Of a DNA stretch of 64,000 nt, positions 1 through 9,734 are shown piece by piece. The position numbers were made by a program, and so were the translations under genes. Source of the stretch: JACCXG01 sp963785755 (lineage in GTDB: Bacteria; Acidobacteriota; Vicinamibacteria; Vicinamibacterales; 2-12-FULL-66-21). The DNA is taken from contig CAWAXG010000037.1 in assembly GCA_963785755.1 (NCBI GenBank), forward strand, positions 1 to 64,000, given 5' to 3'. Under the pieces are notes generated by a model that saw only the letters and a list, made by a program, of their open reading frames with translations, was not told where the DNA came from and made no database searches. Within the stretch, counting starts at the first letter, position 1. Each line of letters opens with the position of its first letter.

Positions 1-24
1 TCGCGAGGATCGGGTACCGGATAC

Positions 25-203
25 ACGCGGATCAGGCTTCTTGGTCACGAGTCGCGGATCGACGCGGAGGGCCGCGGATTCTTCTTGCTCCACGAATCGC
101 GGATCGGCGCGGATAAACGCGGATCAGGCTTCTTGGTCACGAGGTCGCGGATCCACGCGGAGGGCCGCGGATTCTTCTGGCTTCACGAGTCTCGGATTAC
201 TCG
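25..203 (+). repeat. 46-bp-period repeat array, left of GxxExxY gene
   Basis: Imperfect tandem repeat. The core CACGAGTCGCGGAT and variants begin at about 46, 91, 138 and 184, spaced 45 to 47 bases, and a longer block starting ACGCGGATCAGGCTTC recurs at 25 and 117 (92 bases, two units). The units contain repeated CGCGGAT words. The reverse complement of the core, ATCCGCGACTCGTG, is the core of the array at 895-1358, so the two arrays face each other across the GxxExxY gene. More degenerate copies of the word continue to about 300, inside the 3' end of that gene. Confidence 0.85.
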
Positions 204-223
204 GACGGAGCGGACCATTCTTG

Positions 224-724
224 TCACAAGTCAGAGATGTCTGCAGACTCGTCATGGGTCGCGGATGTCTGCGGATTTCGTTCGCTTGATACGCGCGGGT
301 CTGGCACGTATGACGACTCCGTGAAGAAAGTCCCTCGTGCGGTGTCGAATACTGACCGCTTGAATGTCGGCTGCGCGCCGAAGTTCAGGAGCATGCCAAC
401 CGGTACCCCCGAAGCCTTCAGGTAATTGCGCACCTGAGCAATGTGCCACGGTTCGATGCGCTGGGCCGCCTTTACTTCGATGAGCACGACGTCGTTGACC
501 AGAATGTCGATGCGGAACCTGGCAATCTGGATGCCCCGAAAGTGCACCGGCAGCTGCACCTCGGAAGCAACAGTCAGACCGGCGCCCGCCAACGCGATCG
601 CGAGCGCGGCGCTGTACACGTATTCGGGGAATCCGCATCCGATCTCGTTGTATGTATCGTAGAAGACGCGGAGAACGTTATCCGTTACGTCACGGTGCAG
701 GAGCTTGACGGGTTCGTGTGTCAT
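224..724 (-). CDS. GxxExxY family protein (PD-(D/E)xK nuclease-like fold)
   Basis: A 166-residue protein if read from the ATG at 724; the frame stays open upstream to 754 but that start adds residues unlike the family. The signature GFPEYVY (residues 31-37) is the G-x-x-E-x-x-Y motif that names the family. Downstream, RIDILVNDVVLIEVK holds D73, E83 and K85, matching the D...ExK core of PD-(D/E)xK nucleases, to which the family is assigned on structural grounds. Function is unestablished; DNA binding or cleavage is an inference from the fold. The family-like part ends near residue 132 (FGAQPTFKRSVFD); the remaining ~34 residues are polar and encoded by degenerate repeat DNA, so they may be a read-through tail. 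The gene sits alone between two inverted arrays of the same 46-bp repeat. Confidence 0.85.
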   Translation of the reverse strand: MTHEPVKLLHRDVTDNVLRVFYDTYNEIGCGFPEYVYSAALAIALAGAGLTVASEVQLPVHFRGIQIARFRIDILVNDVVLIEVKAAQRIEPWHIAQVRNYLKASGVPVGMLLNFGAQPTFKRSVFDTARGTFFTESSYVPDPRVSSERNPQTSATHDESADISDL

Positions 725-894
725 GCCGGCCAGGTATCGCAAGCGTCGGGCCACCCGAGAACATTGGTCTTTCGCCTGTTTCCAATGCGAGAGTACGGAG
801 GAATTGCGACGGATCCTCTCGACGGACGTTGCAGAATCAGCGACGCCAGCGGCAACGTCGACTCACTCCGGCACTCGGAGTCGCCGATAGCAAT

Positions 895-1358
895 CCGCGC
901 GCATCCGCGACTCGTGACCGAGCCGGTGATCCGCGACCATCGGCGCAAATCCGCGACTCGCGACCAAGCGAGTGATCCGCGTGCATCGGCGCAAATCCGC
1001 GACTCGTGACCGAGCTGGTGATCCGCGTGCATCGGCGCAAATCCGCAACTCGTAACCGAGCCGGTGATCCGCGTGCATCGTCCGCGCAAATCCGCGACTC
1101 GTGACCGAGCGGGTGATCCGCGTGCATCGGCGCAAATCGCGACTGTCGACAAATCCGCGACTCGTGAACCGAGCCGGTGATCCGCGTGCATCGCGCGCAA
1201 ATCCGCGACTCGCGTAACCGCAGCCGGTGATCCGCGGCCATCGGCGCAAATCCGCGACTCGTGACCAAGAGCTGGTGATCCGCGACCATCGGCGCCAATC
1301 CGCGACTCGTGACCGAGCCGGTGATCCGCGTGCATCCGCGCAAATCCGCGACTCGTGA
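895..1358 (-). repeat. 46-bp-period repeat array, right of GxxExxY gene
   Basis: About ten to eleven imperfect tandem units. The core ATCCGCGACTCG starts at 903, 949, 995, 1041, 1090, 1153, 1201, 1250, 1298 and 1344; five of the nine steps are 46 or 49 and one is 63 because of an inserted partial unit near 1134-1150. Each unit also contains a second ATCCGCG word (GGTGATCCGCGTGCATC). Read on the minus strand the core is CACGAGTCGCGGAT, the same as the left array on the plus strand. There are no unique spacers and no cas genes, so this is not CRISPR. The stretch 1359-1538 between the array and the next gene holds nothing else I can name. Confidence 0.9.
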
Positions 1359-1538
1359 ACGAGAGCCCCCGCGTACCGACCCTGGCGCATCCCCGAGCCA
1401 TGCGATAGGATGGTCCCCGCGTCAAGGGCGCATCCGGTCCGCGGAAAGGGTAGAAGCCCACCTGTCAGCATCACCTCTTCGCCACCTTCTTTCAGCCCGA
1501 TGTGCGGACAACGGGCGTTTCGACGAAGGAAGGTCGCC

Positions 1539-2774
1539 ATGTCGATCGATCACCCCGAGCCCGCGCGTCCGCTTCCCGACCGCCCGAATCTCCGTCATCT
1601 GAAGGACCAGGCCAGAGATCTGCTCGAGGCTGGCGCCGCGGCGTCGGTCACCGAAGCGCAGTTCAAGATCGCGCGTCTCTACGGGTTTGCGAGCTGGCCG
1701 AAGCTCAAGGCGCACGTTGATTCCCTCGAGGAGATTGGGCAGCTCAAGCAGGCGATCGACACCAACAACTTCGATCGTGTCAAGACCCTGATGACGCGCA
1801 ATCCGTCGCTGCACAGCGCTCCACTTGGGTACGGTAAAGATGGGCCGCTGACGTGGGTTGCCGAATGCCGCGTCCCGTGGGAATCACCGGGCCCGGCGAG
1901 ACTCGCCATGGCGGCATGGATGCTCGAGCATGGGTCGGACGTGCACCAGGGCGGCGACGGACCGCTGATGCGAGCCGCGCTCAATGAATATCGGATCCCG
2001 ATGATGGAGCTGCTCGTGTCCTACCGTGCGGACGTGAACGCGCTGTGGCACGGACATTTCCCGATCATCTTCGCCCCGTGCGAATCATTGGCCCCGGCCG
2101 CGCTCGAATGGCTTCTCGATCATGGCGCGAATCCGAACTGTCGCGACCATGGGTTCAAGGTGGGCTCTCGTCCATATCCAGGCACCGCTCTCGACTACGT
2201 CGTCGCGTCGTATGCGCGATCTCCGGAACGACTGAGCGCCTGCATTGACATCCTTCTCGAGGCGGGTGGCGCGACCAAGTACGACGCGCCAGCGGTCCTC
2301 GATGTGCTTCGCGGCCGGCTCGAGAGTCTGGCTGCGCAAATTGACGCTGATCCGGCACTCGTGCACAGGCATTTCTCCGAGCTCGATTGCGGCATGACCG
2401 GCGGTCGCCGGCTGACGGTTCAGGGAGGCACGCTCTTACATGTCGCCGCGGAATACGGCAACCTCGGAGCGGCCGCATTGCTCCTCGACCGTGGGGCGGA
2501 CGTCAATGCTCGCGCTGCAGTCGATGAGGCTGGGGTCGGCGGGCACACGGCACTCTTCCACGCGGTGACGCAGTTCGACGATGGGGGCTTGCCGATCGCC
2601 CAGTTGCTGATTGAACGCGGCGCAGACCTCGCCGTTCGCCTGAAGCTCCCGGGCGACTACGAGCGGCCGGATGAGATCGTCGAGTGCACGGCCCTGGGAT
2701 ATGCGCTGCTGTTTGGCGGCTCGACTCAGAGAAGGACGGTCACGCTGCTGCGGGAACGAGGGGCGGTTGAGTAA
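1539..2774 (+). CDS. Ankyrin repeat protein
   Basis: 411 residues from the ATG at 1539, chosen because AGGAAGG lies about 6 bases upstream and because the N-terminus then matches its paralogue at 14710-16296. The protein opens with a short helical region (RPNLRHLKDQARDLL, then YGFASWPKLKAHV) that is also present in the paralogue, followed by several ankyrin-type repeats; the clearest are GTLLHVAAEYGNLGAAALLL with GADVNARA after it, and the stretch HTALFHAVTQ...LLIERGADL. No signal peptide or membrane segment is visible, so it is probably cytoplasmic. Ankyrin repeats mediate protein contacts; the partner is unknown. It lies just downstream of the repeat array and upstream of an HxlR-type regulator on the same strand. 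Confidence 0.85.
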   Translation: MSIDHPEPARPLPDRPNLRHLKDQARDLLEAGAAASVTEAQFKIARLYGFASWPKLKAHVDSLEEIGQLKQAIDTNNFDRVKTLMTRNPSLHSAPLGYGKDGPLTWVAECRVPWESPGPARLAMAAWMLEHGSDVHQGGDGPLMRAALNEYRIPMMELLVSYRADVNALWHGHFPIIFAPCESLAPAALEWLLDHGANPNCRDHGFKVGSRPYPGTALDYVVASYARSPERLSACIDILLEAGGATKYDAPAVLDVLRGRLESLAAQIDADPALVHRHFSELDCGMTGGRRLTVQGGTLLHVAAEYGNLGAAALLLDRGADVNARAAVDEAGVGGHTALFHAVTQFDDGGLPIAQLLIERGADLAVRLKLPGDYERPDEIVECTALGYALLFGGSTQRRTVTLLRERGAVE

Positions 2775-2837
2775 GGCCAATCGCCGGAGACGCGGGAAAT
2801 GCAGCGATCGGACTGATTCGGTCCAATTTTCGAACTG

Positions 2838-3578
2838 GTGCGGACCAGGCGGCAGTGGCAGGATGTCGTATGCAAAAGTACCAGCAGTACCTGTCCCGTC
2901 GCGCGCGCCTCTGAGATTCTCGCGGATCGCTGGACGCCGCTCATCGTGCGCGAGCTGGTGCTCGGCAGCCATCGTTTCAACGAGATCGAGCGAGGGCTGC
3001 CGGGGATCTCGCGCTCGCTGCTGTCGTCACGTCTCCGCGACCTGGAAGACTCGGGCGTCGTCGAGCGGCTGCCTCGCGCGCAATCCACGATGACGGAATA
3101 TCACCTGTCCGAAGCAGGACGAGAGCTCAAGGCCGTCATCGAGGCGCTCGGTGCGTGGGGAGTGCGCTGGGCGTTCGGCGAACCGAGGCCGGAGGAGTTG
3201 GACGCCGGGTTGTTGATCTGGAAGATTCACCAGCGGCTCAATCGTGAGCTGCTGCCGGAGACGCGGGCTGTGGTCGAATTCGACTTTACGGGTCCCCGCG
3301 GAAGGCGGGTGTGGCTGTTGCTCGAGCGACATGACGTGTCCGTCTGCGTCACGCCCCCCGGGTTCGATTCCGACCTTGTGGTCCGCGCTGATCTGGAGTT
3401 CTTCTACCGTGTCTGGCTGGGGCAGATCGAGTACGACGCGGCTCTCCGAAGCGGCGGAGTCGTGGTGGAAGGGTCGCCTGTTCAAGCGAAGCAGCTTCCG
3501 CGCTGGTTCATGTGGAGTCCGATGGCGCGTTTTGTCCGGGCGCATTCGCTGGCGCAGACCTCAGGCGCGCTCGGCTAG
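2838..3578 (+). CDS. HxlR-type winged-helix regulator, probable frame break at the start
   Basis: The frame ending at 3578 encodes CPVARASEILADRWTPLIVR, the helix-turn-helix start typical of HxlR regulators, followed by FNEIERGLPGISRSLLSSRL and a wing. The C-terminal ~110 residues (AVVEFDFTGPRGRRVWLLLE...) resemble the SCP2-like sensor half found in some family members. The only in-frame start is GTG at 2838, which gives an odd N-terminus. In the next frame ATG at 2870 encodes MQKYQQY, the usual residues before CPVARA; one extra C at about 2891 separates the two. I think the real gene is 2870-3578 with a one-base insertion (sequencing error or mutation). It is likely to bind DNA as a dimer; its target is not evident. 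Confidence 0.75.
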   Translation: MRTRRQWQDVVCKSTSSTCPVARASEILADRWTPLIVRELVLGSHRFNEIERGLPGISRSLLSSRLRDLEDSGVVERLPRAQSTMTEYHLSEAGRELKAVIEALGAWGVRWAFGEPRPEELDAGLLIWKIHQRLNRELLPETRAVVEFDFTGPRGRRVWLLLERHDVSVCVTPPGFDSDLVVRADLEFFYRVWLGQIEYDAALRSGGVVVEGSPVQAKQLPRWFMWSPMARFVRAHSLAQTSGALG

Positions 3579-3656
3579 GGCGAGCGCGAGCGAGCCATGT
3601 GATGGGCACTTGCCGATCAGCATCGACCTCACCCGGAAGGTACGAACCGATTTCGT

Positions 3657-3691
3657 TTGGGAGTTGGCAATTGGAAGTTGGGAGTTGACAC
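3657..3691 (-). repeat. Dispersed AACTCCCAACTTCCAA-type repeat
   Basis: Plus strand reads GGGAGTTGGCAATTGGAAG followed by TTGGGAGTTGACA, two near-copies of the word seen in reverse orientation at 30583, 42527 and elsewhere. It lies in the 3' gap between the HxlR gene and the convergent permease. Confidence 0.6.
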
Positions 3692-3700
3692 GACTCGAAC

Positions 3701-6218
3701 CTATTCCTGCCGCAGCGCCGCCATCGGATCGATCCGTGACGCGCGCCACGCCGGGACGAAGCACGCCACCAGCGCGACGGTGAGGAAGAGCGCGGCGACG
3801 CCGATGAGGCTCGGCGCGTCGATCGGGCTGACCTGGAACAGCATCGTCTGAATGAATCGCGACAGCCACAGAGAGCCCGCGAGGCCCAGCACGATGCCGG
3901 CGATCACGGGCATCGTCCCGGCGCGGATCACCATGCGCACGAGATCCCACTGTGACGCGCCGAGCGCGGCGCGAATCCCCAGCTCCTGCGTGCGCTTCGC
4001 GGTCACGAACGACAACACGCCGTAGATCCCCGCACAGGCCAGCAGCATCGCGAGCAGCGCGAAGCCGCCGAGGAGATAGGTGGGCAGACGCCGCCCGATC
4101 ATCGCATCGGACTTCAGCTGCGTGACGGTCATCGGGCGATCGAGCACCTGGAACTTGTTCACGCGCCGGACGGCCTGCTGAATCGCTTTGATGAGCATCA
4201 GCGGATCGCCGCTGCCTCGCGCAACGAGTCCGAGACCGACGACGGGGTTCTGCGCGAAGCTGGCGTAGGCGCCGACGTCGGTGGGGTTCTCCAGCCCGCT
4301 GGCTTTCTCGTCGACCACGACGCCAACGACTTCCCACGCGGTCATCGGTCCGAGCCCGCGGCGCGAGGGAAGGATTCGCTCGACCAGGATTCGGCTGCCG
4401 ATCGGATCCCGGTTCGGCAGGTACCGTCGAACGAACGACTCGTTGACGACGACGACCGGCACCGACCCCGCGGTATCGCGCTCGTCGAACAGCCGGCCTG
4501 ACACCAGACGAAGACCGAGGGTGCGGAAGTACCCGGGCGTGATGATCTTGAACCCCGTTCCGACGATCTCGTCCGGCTTCTCCGGCATGCGGAACGGCAT
4601 GCCGTCGCCCCAGCCGCGCAGCGGGATGGCCGTCGCGACCGCCGAGTCCTGCACACCTGGCACCGCTTGCACCTCCTCGAGCACCTGCCGGATGTACTGG
4701 GTCAGCGCCGCGGGCTCGGGATTGCGCTCGTTCGGGAGCGGCAGGTACGCGGCTACGATTCCCTCGGTGTCGTAGCCGGTGTCGACATCCATCACGCGGT
4801 AGAAGCTGCGAATCAACAGCCCGGCGCCGGCGAGCAGGATGAATGCCGCGGTCACCTGGACGGCCACGAATGCGTGGCGCACGTAGACGTCCCGCCGTCC
4901 CGCCGAGCTCGTGCGTCCGCCCTCCTTCAGCGCTTCGGCAGCGTCGCGCCGCGACGCGCGCAGCGCGGGCGTCAGTCCGAAGATCACGCTCGTCAGGATC
5001 GTGACGACGGCGAGAAACGACAGCACCCGGCCGTCCATGGCGATGCTGGCTTCCGCCGGGAAGTAGAACGGCGGCAGCAGGCTCTGAATCCAGCGGAGAA
5101 GTGCGTAGCCGAACCCGATGCCCAGCACGCCGCCGAACATCGAGAGCAGCAGGCTCTCGGTCAGCAGCATCCGCACTAGCCGCGCCCGATGCGCGCCAAG
5201 CGCGAGACGCAGCGCGATCTCACGCGAGCGCAGCGTCGCACGAGCCATCAGCATGTTCGCCAGGTTGGCGCATCCGATCAGCAGCACGGCGACGACCGCT
5301 GCCATGAGGACACGCAGCGACAGCTGCAATTGCGGCCCGACCACGCGATCGATGTAGCGATCGACGGTCGCGCCCCAGCCTTTCTTGACGTCGGGATAGC
5401 GCGTGGCGATGCCGTCGGCGATCGCGCTCATCTCGGCCTGCGCCTGTTCGAAGGAGACGCCGCGCTTGAGCCGCGCGACCGCGCTGAGATAGTGATAGTC
5501 CCGCGCCACGTTCGCCGGAAACGCCAGCGGAATCCACAGATCCGCCGACCGCCGATCGAATTCACTGTTCCCCGGGAGCACCCCGACGACGGTGTAGGGA
5601 TCGCCGTTCAGCAGAATGTCCTTTCCGACGAGCGTCGGATCGGCGCCGAACAGGTTCAGCCACAGCCGGTGGCTGACCACCGCGACTTTCTCCCGGCCCG
5701 GTTGATCTTCGTCCCTGGCGAACGTCCGTCCGAGCGCCGCCTTCGTGCCGAAGACCTCGAAGTACGGTGCGGAGACGACCGCCACGCGAAGTAAACGAGG
5801 TTCGCCCTGTCGAACCGGTGGCAGAGCTGGCGGCATAGCTCATCCCCGCGCCAGTCTGCGCGGCCATGGCCTCGAACGACTGGCTCTGCCTCGTCCAGTC
5901 GATGAAGTTCGCGGCCGAGATGCCGTTGCGCAGGCCGCGCGGCGGCTTTTCCCATAGCTGGACGATCCGCTCGGGCTCCGGATAGCTGAAGGACTTGAGC
6001 AGCACGCCGTCCACCATGCTGAAGATGGCGGCGTTCGCGCCAAGGCCCAGGGCGATGGTCAGGGTCGCGAAGAACGTGAACCCCGGGCTCCGCTTCACAA
6101 TCCGCCAGGCATAGCTGACGTCCTGCCGCATGGCTTCGATGGTGGCTCGCACGGGTCTCTCCTCTGGCTGGTGGGCGATCGCGGAGACGGCCGGCTCAAT
6201 TGGCTCAATAGACGGCAT
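3701..6218 (-). pseudogene. ADOP-family ABC permease, one frame break
   Basis: Together the two frames give about 839 residues, the normal size for these permeases: a transmembrane helix, a MacB-type periplasmic domain and an FtsX domain, then a second periplasmic domain and FtsX domain. The N-terminal frame (6218 to about 5810) holds SPGFTFFATLTIALGLGANA (first membrane helix). The C-terminal frame (about 5810 to 3701) holds VAVVSAPYFEVFGTKAALGR, the first FtsX block (VAVLLIGCANLANMLMARA), a second periplasmic part and the closing RASRIDPMAALRQE. The break lies near 5805-5815 in a G-rich stretch. Start 6218 has AAGAGG five bases upstream; an internal ATG at 6131 is possible. No ATPase gene is adjacent, as is usual for the family; substrate unknown. 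One-base sequencing error is as likely as real inactivation. Confidence 0.8.
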
Positions 6219-6380
6219 GAGCCTCTTGAAGGTTTACCTCTCGGCGCGGCTCAGCTTTGCGCGCTTCGCGCTGCACGATGGCACGAACGGAGGAGCCCAG
6301 AACGGGAGTCGGTTGCTTTAGCTTCTCCCTTCCTCCTGGTTTTCTCTTGGCGACCGGGGACTCAGCTCAGCGAACGACGC

Positions 6381-9300
6381 TCAAAACACGCCCCTGAGTC
6401 CCAATTGAATGGTGCGTCCGCCCGACGCGCTCGACACGACCCCGAAATCGGGCGCACCGAATGTGCGACCGGGCAGCCCGAAGTTTGGATGATTGAACGC
6501 GTTGAACAGCTCCACGCGAACCTGTACGAACCGCCTCGGTCCAATGTCCACATTCTTGGCAAGCGACAGATCGAAATTCACAACTCCATCGCCGCGCACG
6601 ATGCCGCGTCCACCGTTGCCAAACGTGAACGGCGCCGGCTGCGAGAACGCGTCGGTGTTGAACCAGCGGCTCAACGTGCGCTCGTCCGATGGAAGCTGCG
6701 GGTCGCCGGTCACATTCGCGCGCTGCGCTCCCGCCGAAAACCCATTGCTGTTGTTCGTCTGCGTCGTCACCGTGAACGGCGGGCCGGACTGAAGTGTGCC
6801 CAACATGCCAACAGACCAGCCACCGACGACGTGTCCGAGCCAATGCTCGGACAGCAGGCTCTTGCCGGGCCCGATCGGCAGCTCGTACACGCTGCTGATC
6901 GTGAAGCGATGACGGATGTCGTTTCCACCTGGCCCGTAATCGGCGGCGCGATTGTAGAAGTCTGAATAGACGCCAACGTCTCCCACGCTGGCACCACCAT
7001 CGTCAGTGTCGCTCAAGAATGTCGCGCGTGTGTACGTTGCGAGCAGATTGAAACCATGCGAGAAACGCTTTTCCACCCGCACAGTGCCGGCGTGGTAATC
7101 GGAACGTCCGATCGTCGGAAGCACAATTGAGACATTCGAAAACTGCGGGAATGGTCGATCCCGCTGGGTCACACCCGGTCGCAGTGCATCCGGTGGAATC
7201 TGATTGATCGATAGGTTCGGTCCGGGCAGATTGCGCGAGATGTTACCGATGTAGGCAACCTCCAGCACCATGCGGGCCGGCAATTCCTGCTGCACGCCCA
7301 GATTGAACTGCTGCGCGTAGCCGCTCTTACGATCCCGTTCGAAAAACGTCACCGCCGTCGTCGTAGGCTCTCCGACGCGGACGGCGCCAAACCCCGGGTC
7401 CTTGCTCCCGGTGCCGGCGTTCAGCGGCGGCACGCCATTCTTCAAATAGAACGGCGCGGTGATGCCGTTGTCCGGCGTGGCGAGCGTGGCTGATTTTTCG
7501 AAGCCGAGTGACGCCGAACTCGGCGCGCCATGATCGAATGGATGCGCGAAGAAGATGCCTGCGCCGCCACGAATGACGGTCCGGTCACGCCCGAATGCAC
7601 GCCACGCGAACCCGAACCTGGGCGCGATGTTGTTCCAGTCGGTTTCATACGGAGCCGTCGGCCATCCGTCCACGCCCGCGAACCGCACGACGCCAGGCGT
7701 GCCCGATACCGGATTGATCGCGGCTGCATCGAACCCGTTCATCCGATCGTTCGCGTCGACGATCGGCGTGTCAGTTTCCCAGCGAACGCCAAGGTTGAGC
7801 GTGAGGCCCGGGCCGACAGTCCAGTCGTCCTGCACGAATGCTGCGAGATACCAGCTCGATCGATCGAGCACTTCGGTCTCGCGGATCGTGACGCTGTTGG
7901 GAAAACCAACCAGCAGGCTCGCCATGCCGTGCCCTGTGCCCGAGCGACTGGGCAGCGCAGTCGGCTGTGTGCCGAACGCGAACGCTCCAGAGATCGACGG
8001 GCGATTCACCTCGTAGTTGAATGACGGCCGCACCTCGACACCGGTCTTCAGGGTGTGTCGTCCGTGCACGTACGACAGTGTGTCGACGAATTGATGCTGG
8101 CGGATAGGGAATTGCCGCCGTTCGTGATTGGCTGCCCCTTGCGCCGCGACGCCCGCAATCGTGAACCGCGGATATGCCTCGTCCGACACCCCCGTCAGCC
8201 CCAGCGTCGTCGGCCAGCCGCCGCCCAGCCCCGGCGACACTGTGTGATTGATGCGATCGCTGTAGGTGTACCGAACTTCGTTGATCAGTGCTGCGCCGAA
8301 CGTCCGCGTGTAGCCGATGTAGAAGTAGTTCTGGTGCCTCAGAGCGTCCGTTACCGTGTCTGCCGCCGCTTCGGGGTATACGCTCGTCTCGAATTGGTTG
8401 TCGCTGTTATAGAGGTAGCGCCCGGTGAGCTTCTGGTCCTGCGCAATCGTGTGCTCCACTTTGATCATGTAGTTGTCGCGCACGAGTTTTCCGGTGCCAT
8501 TCGCGCTGAAGTTGTTCGCGCCGCTGACGTTGTCCGGAGGACGGTTCGGGAGCGGGTAGAGCGCAGCAATCCGGAGCGCCACGGGATCCAGCCGGTCCTG
8601 AGGAATGACATTTCCCTGAAATGGAGTGCGTAAGTTCCCGGACGTCGTCGCCGGGTCGTAGATGACGACGAGGTTTCCGCGGGCGTCGAGCGTCTGTGAG
8701 AAGTCGCCTTTGCGCTGCAGCTCGGTCGGTACGGTGAGGATTCGCGTGATGCCCGTCTTTCGCCGCGATCCTTCGTAGGATGCGAAGAAGAACGTCTTGT
8801 CGCGGCGGATGGGTCCACCAACGGTTCCCCCGAATACGTTGTAGCGAAGTGCCGCCTTCTGTTTCTCTCCGTTCACGACCGGCGCGAAGAAGTCGCGTGC
8901 GTCGAGCGCATCGTGCCGCAAGTACTCGAACAGGCTGCCACGAAGTTGATTGGTTCCCGACTTCGTGGTCGCGATCATGACGCCGCCGGCCGAGCCGCCG
9001 TACTCGGCGGCATAGTTGTTGCTGAGAATCTTCACTTCCTGGACGGTGTCCACCGGGGGATCGACGTCAATCTGTCCGATGCCAAGCCGCATGTTCTGAC
9101 CACCGCCGCCGTCGATCCAGAACATCTGGCTTTGCGTGCGGCCGCCGGCGAGGCTGAAGTTCGGCTTCTGACCGGAGTCGTACGCGACGAAGACCGCCCC
9201 GGCGGTCATCCTGATCAAGTTCATCGAGCGTCGATCGCCGAGCGGCATGCCTTCAACGGAGCGCGACTCTATGAGTTGGCTGACTTCCGATGTGCGTGAG

Positions 9301-9686
9301 CTCAGGAGCGGCGCCTCCGCTTGCACCGTCACCGTTTCGGTGCGTTCGCCGAGCGGAAGCTGGATGTCGAGCGGCACCGTCGCGCCCGTCGTCAACGTCA
9401 GTCCTTCGCGACGATGCCTTTGAAAACCGGAGAGCTCGGCTTCAATGACGTAGGGACCGATCGGCAGTGCCCGCAGCACATAGAAGCCTTCCGTGTTGGT
9501 GACGGCCGTGTGCCGTTGCCCTGTCTCGCCATGAATGGCCGTGACGGTGACGCCTGCCAGCGCGCCGCCAGTCGCATCAGAGACAGCTCCGCTGATTGTG
9601 GCTTCGGGAGTTTGCGCGTCGGCCGCTGCGGGACGAACAACGCTCATGAGCGAGAGAACCGCTACCGCGAGAAATCGCATTTTCAT
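6381..9686 (-). CDS. TonB-dependent receptor with carboxypeptidase-regulatory domain
   Basis: 1101 residues from the ATG at 9686, which has GGAG about six bases upstream and gives a clean signal peptide (MKMRFLAVAVLSLMSVV... up to AADAQ). Residues ~28-115 form a carboxypeptidase-regulatory-like beta domain (ATISGAVSDATGGALAGVTV). A plug domain follows, with VQEVKILSNNYAAEYGGSAG and IATTKSGTNQLRGSLFEYLR, then a long aromatic-rich beta-barrel ending in the typical short C-terminal strand (TIQLGLRGVF). It is an Oar/SusC-like outer-membrane protein likely to import or bind a polymer or oligomer. The sulfatase gene upstream ends 48 bases before this start and is on the same strand, which suggests co-expression and a sulfated-glycan substrate. 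Confidence 0.9.
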   Translation of the reverse strand: MKMRFLAVAVLSLMSVVRPAAADAQTPEATISGAVSDATGGALAGVTVTAIHGETGQRHTAVTNTEGFYVLRALPIGPYVIEAELSGFQRHRREGLTLTTGATVPLDIQLPLGERTETVTVQAEAPLLSSRTSEVSQLIESRSVEGMPLGDRRSMNLIRMTAGAVFVAYDSGQKPNFSLAGGRTQSQMFWIDGGGGQNMRLGIGQIDVDPPVDTVQEVKILSNNYAAEYGGSAGGVMIATTKSGTNQLRGSLFEYLRHDALDARDFFAPVVNGEKQKAALRYNVFGGTVGGPIRRDKTFFFASYEGSRRKTGITRILTVPTELQRKGDFSQTLDARGNLVVIYDPATTSGNLRTPFQGNVIPQDRLDPVALRIAALYPLPNRPPDNVSGANNFSANGTGKLVRDNYMIKVEHTIAQDQKLTGRYLYNSDNQFETSVYPEAAADTVTDALRHQNYFYIGYTRTFGAALINEVRYTYSDRINHTVSPGLGGGWPTTLGLTGVSDEAYPRFTIAGVAAQGAANHERRQFPIRQHQFVDTLSYVHGRHTLKTGVEVRPSFNYEVNRPSISGAFAFGTQPTALPSRSGTGHGMASLLVGFPNSVTIRETEVLDRSSWYLAAFVQDDWTVGPGLTLNLGVRWETDTPIVDANDRMNGFDAAAINPVSGTPGVVRFAGVDGWPTAPYETDWNNIAPRFGFAWRAFGRDRTVIRGGAGIFFAHPFDHGAPSSASLGFEKSATLATPDNGITAPFYLKNGVPPLNAGTGSKDPGFGAVRVGEPTTTAVTFFERDRKSGYAQQFNLGVQQELPARMVLEVAYIGNISRNLPGPNLSINQIPPDALRPGVTQRDRPFPQFSNVSIVLPTIGRSDYHAGTVRVEKRFSHGFNLLATYTRATFLSDTDDGGASVGDVGVYSDFYNRAADYGPGGNDIRHRFTISSVYELPIGPGKSLLSEHWLGHVVGGWSVGMLGTLQSGPPFTVTTQTNNSNGFSAGAQRANVTGDPQLPSDERTLSRWFNTDAFSQPAPFTFGNGGRGIVRGDGVVNFDLSLAKNVDIGPRRFVQVRVELFNAFNHPNFGLPGRTFGAPDFGVVSSASGGRTIQLGLRGVF

Positions 9687-9734
9687 GGCACGCTCCACGG
9701 TTCGTTGACCCATTGGCCCGTGAACCCGTCAGTC

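Noticed and set aside
895..1358. CRISPR array
   Set aside because: Units are directly adjacent and change by substitutions and small indels; there are no unique spacers of constant length and no cas genes in the window.
755..1461. Coding regions across the right repeat array (open frames of up to about 250 codons on the minus strand)
   Set aside because: Stop-poor repeats keep frames open; the peptides are repeats of ESRI/RVADLRRW-type strings in all three frames and match no family.
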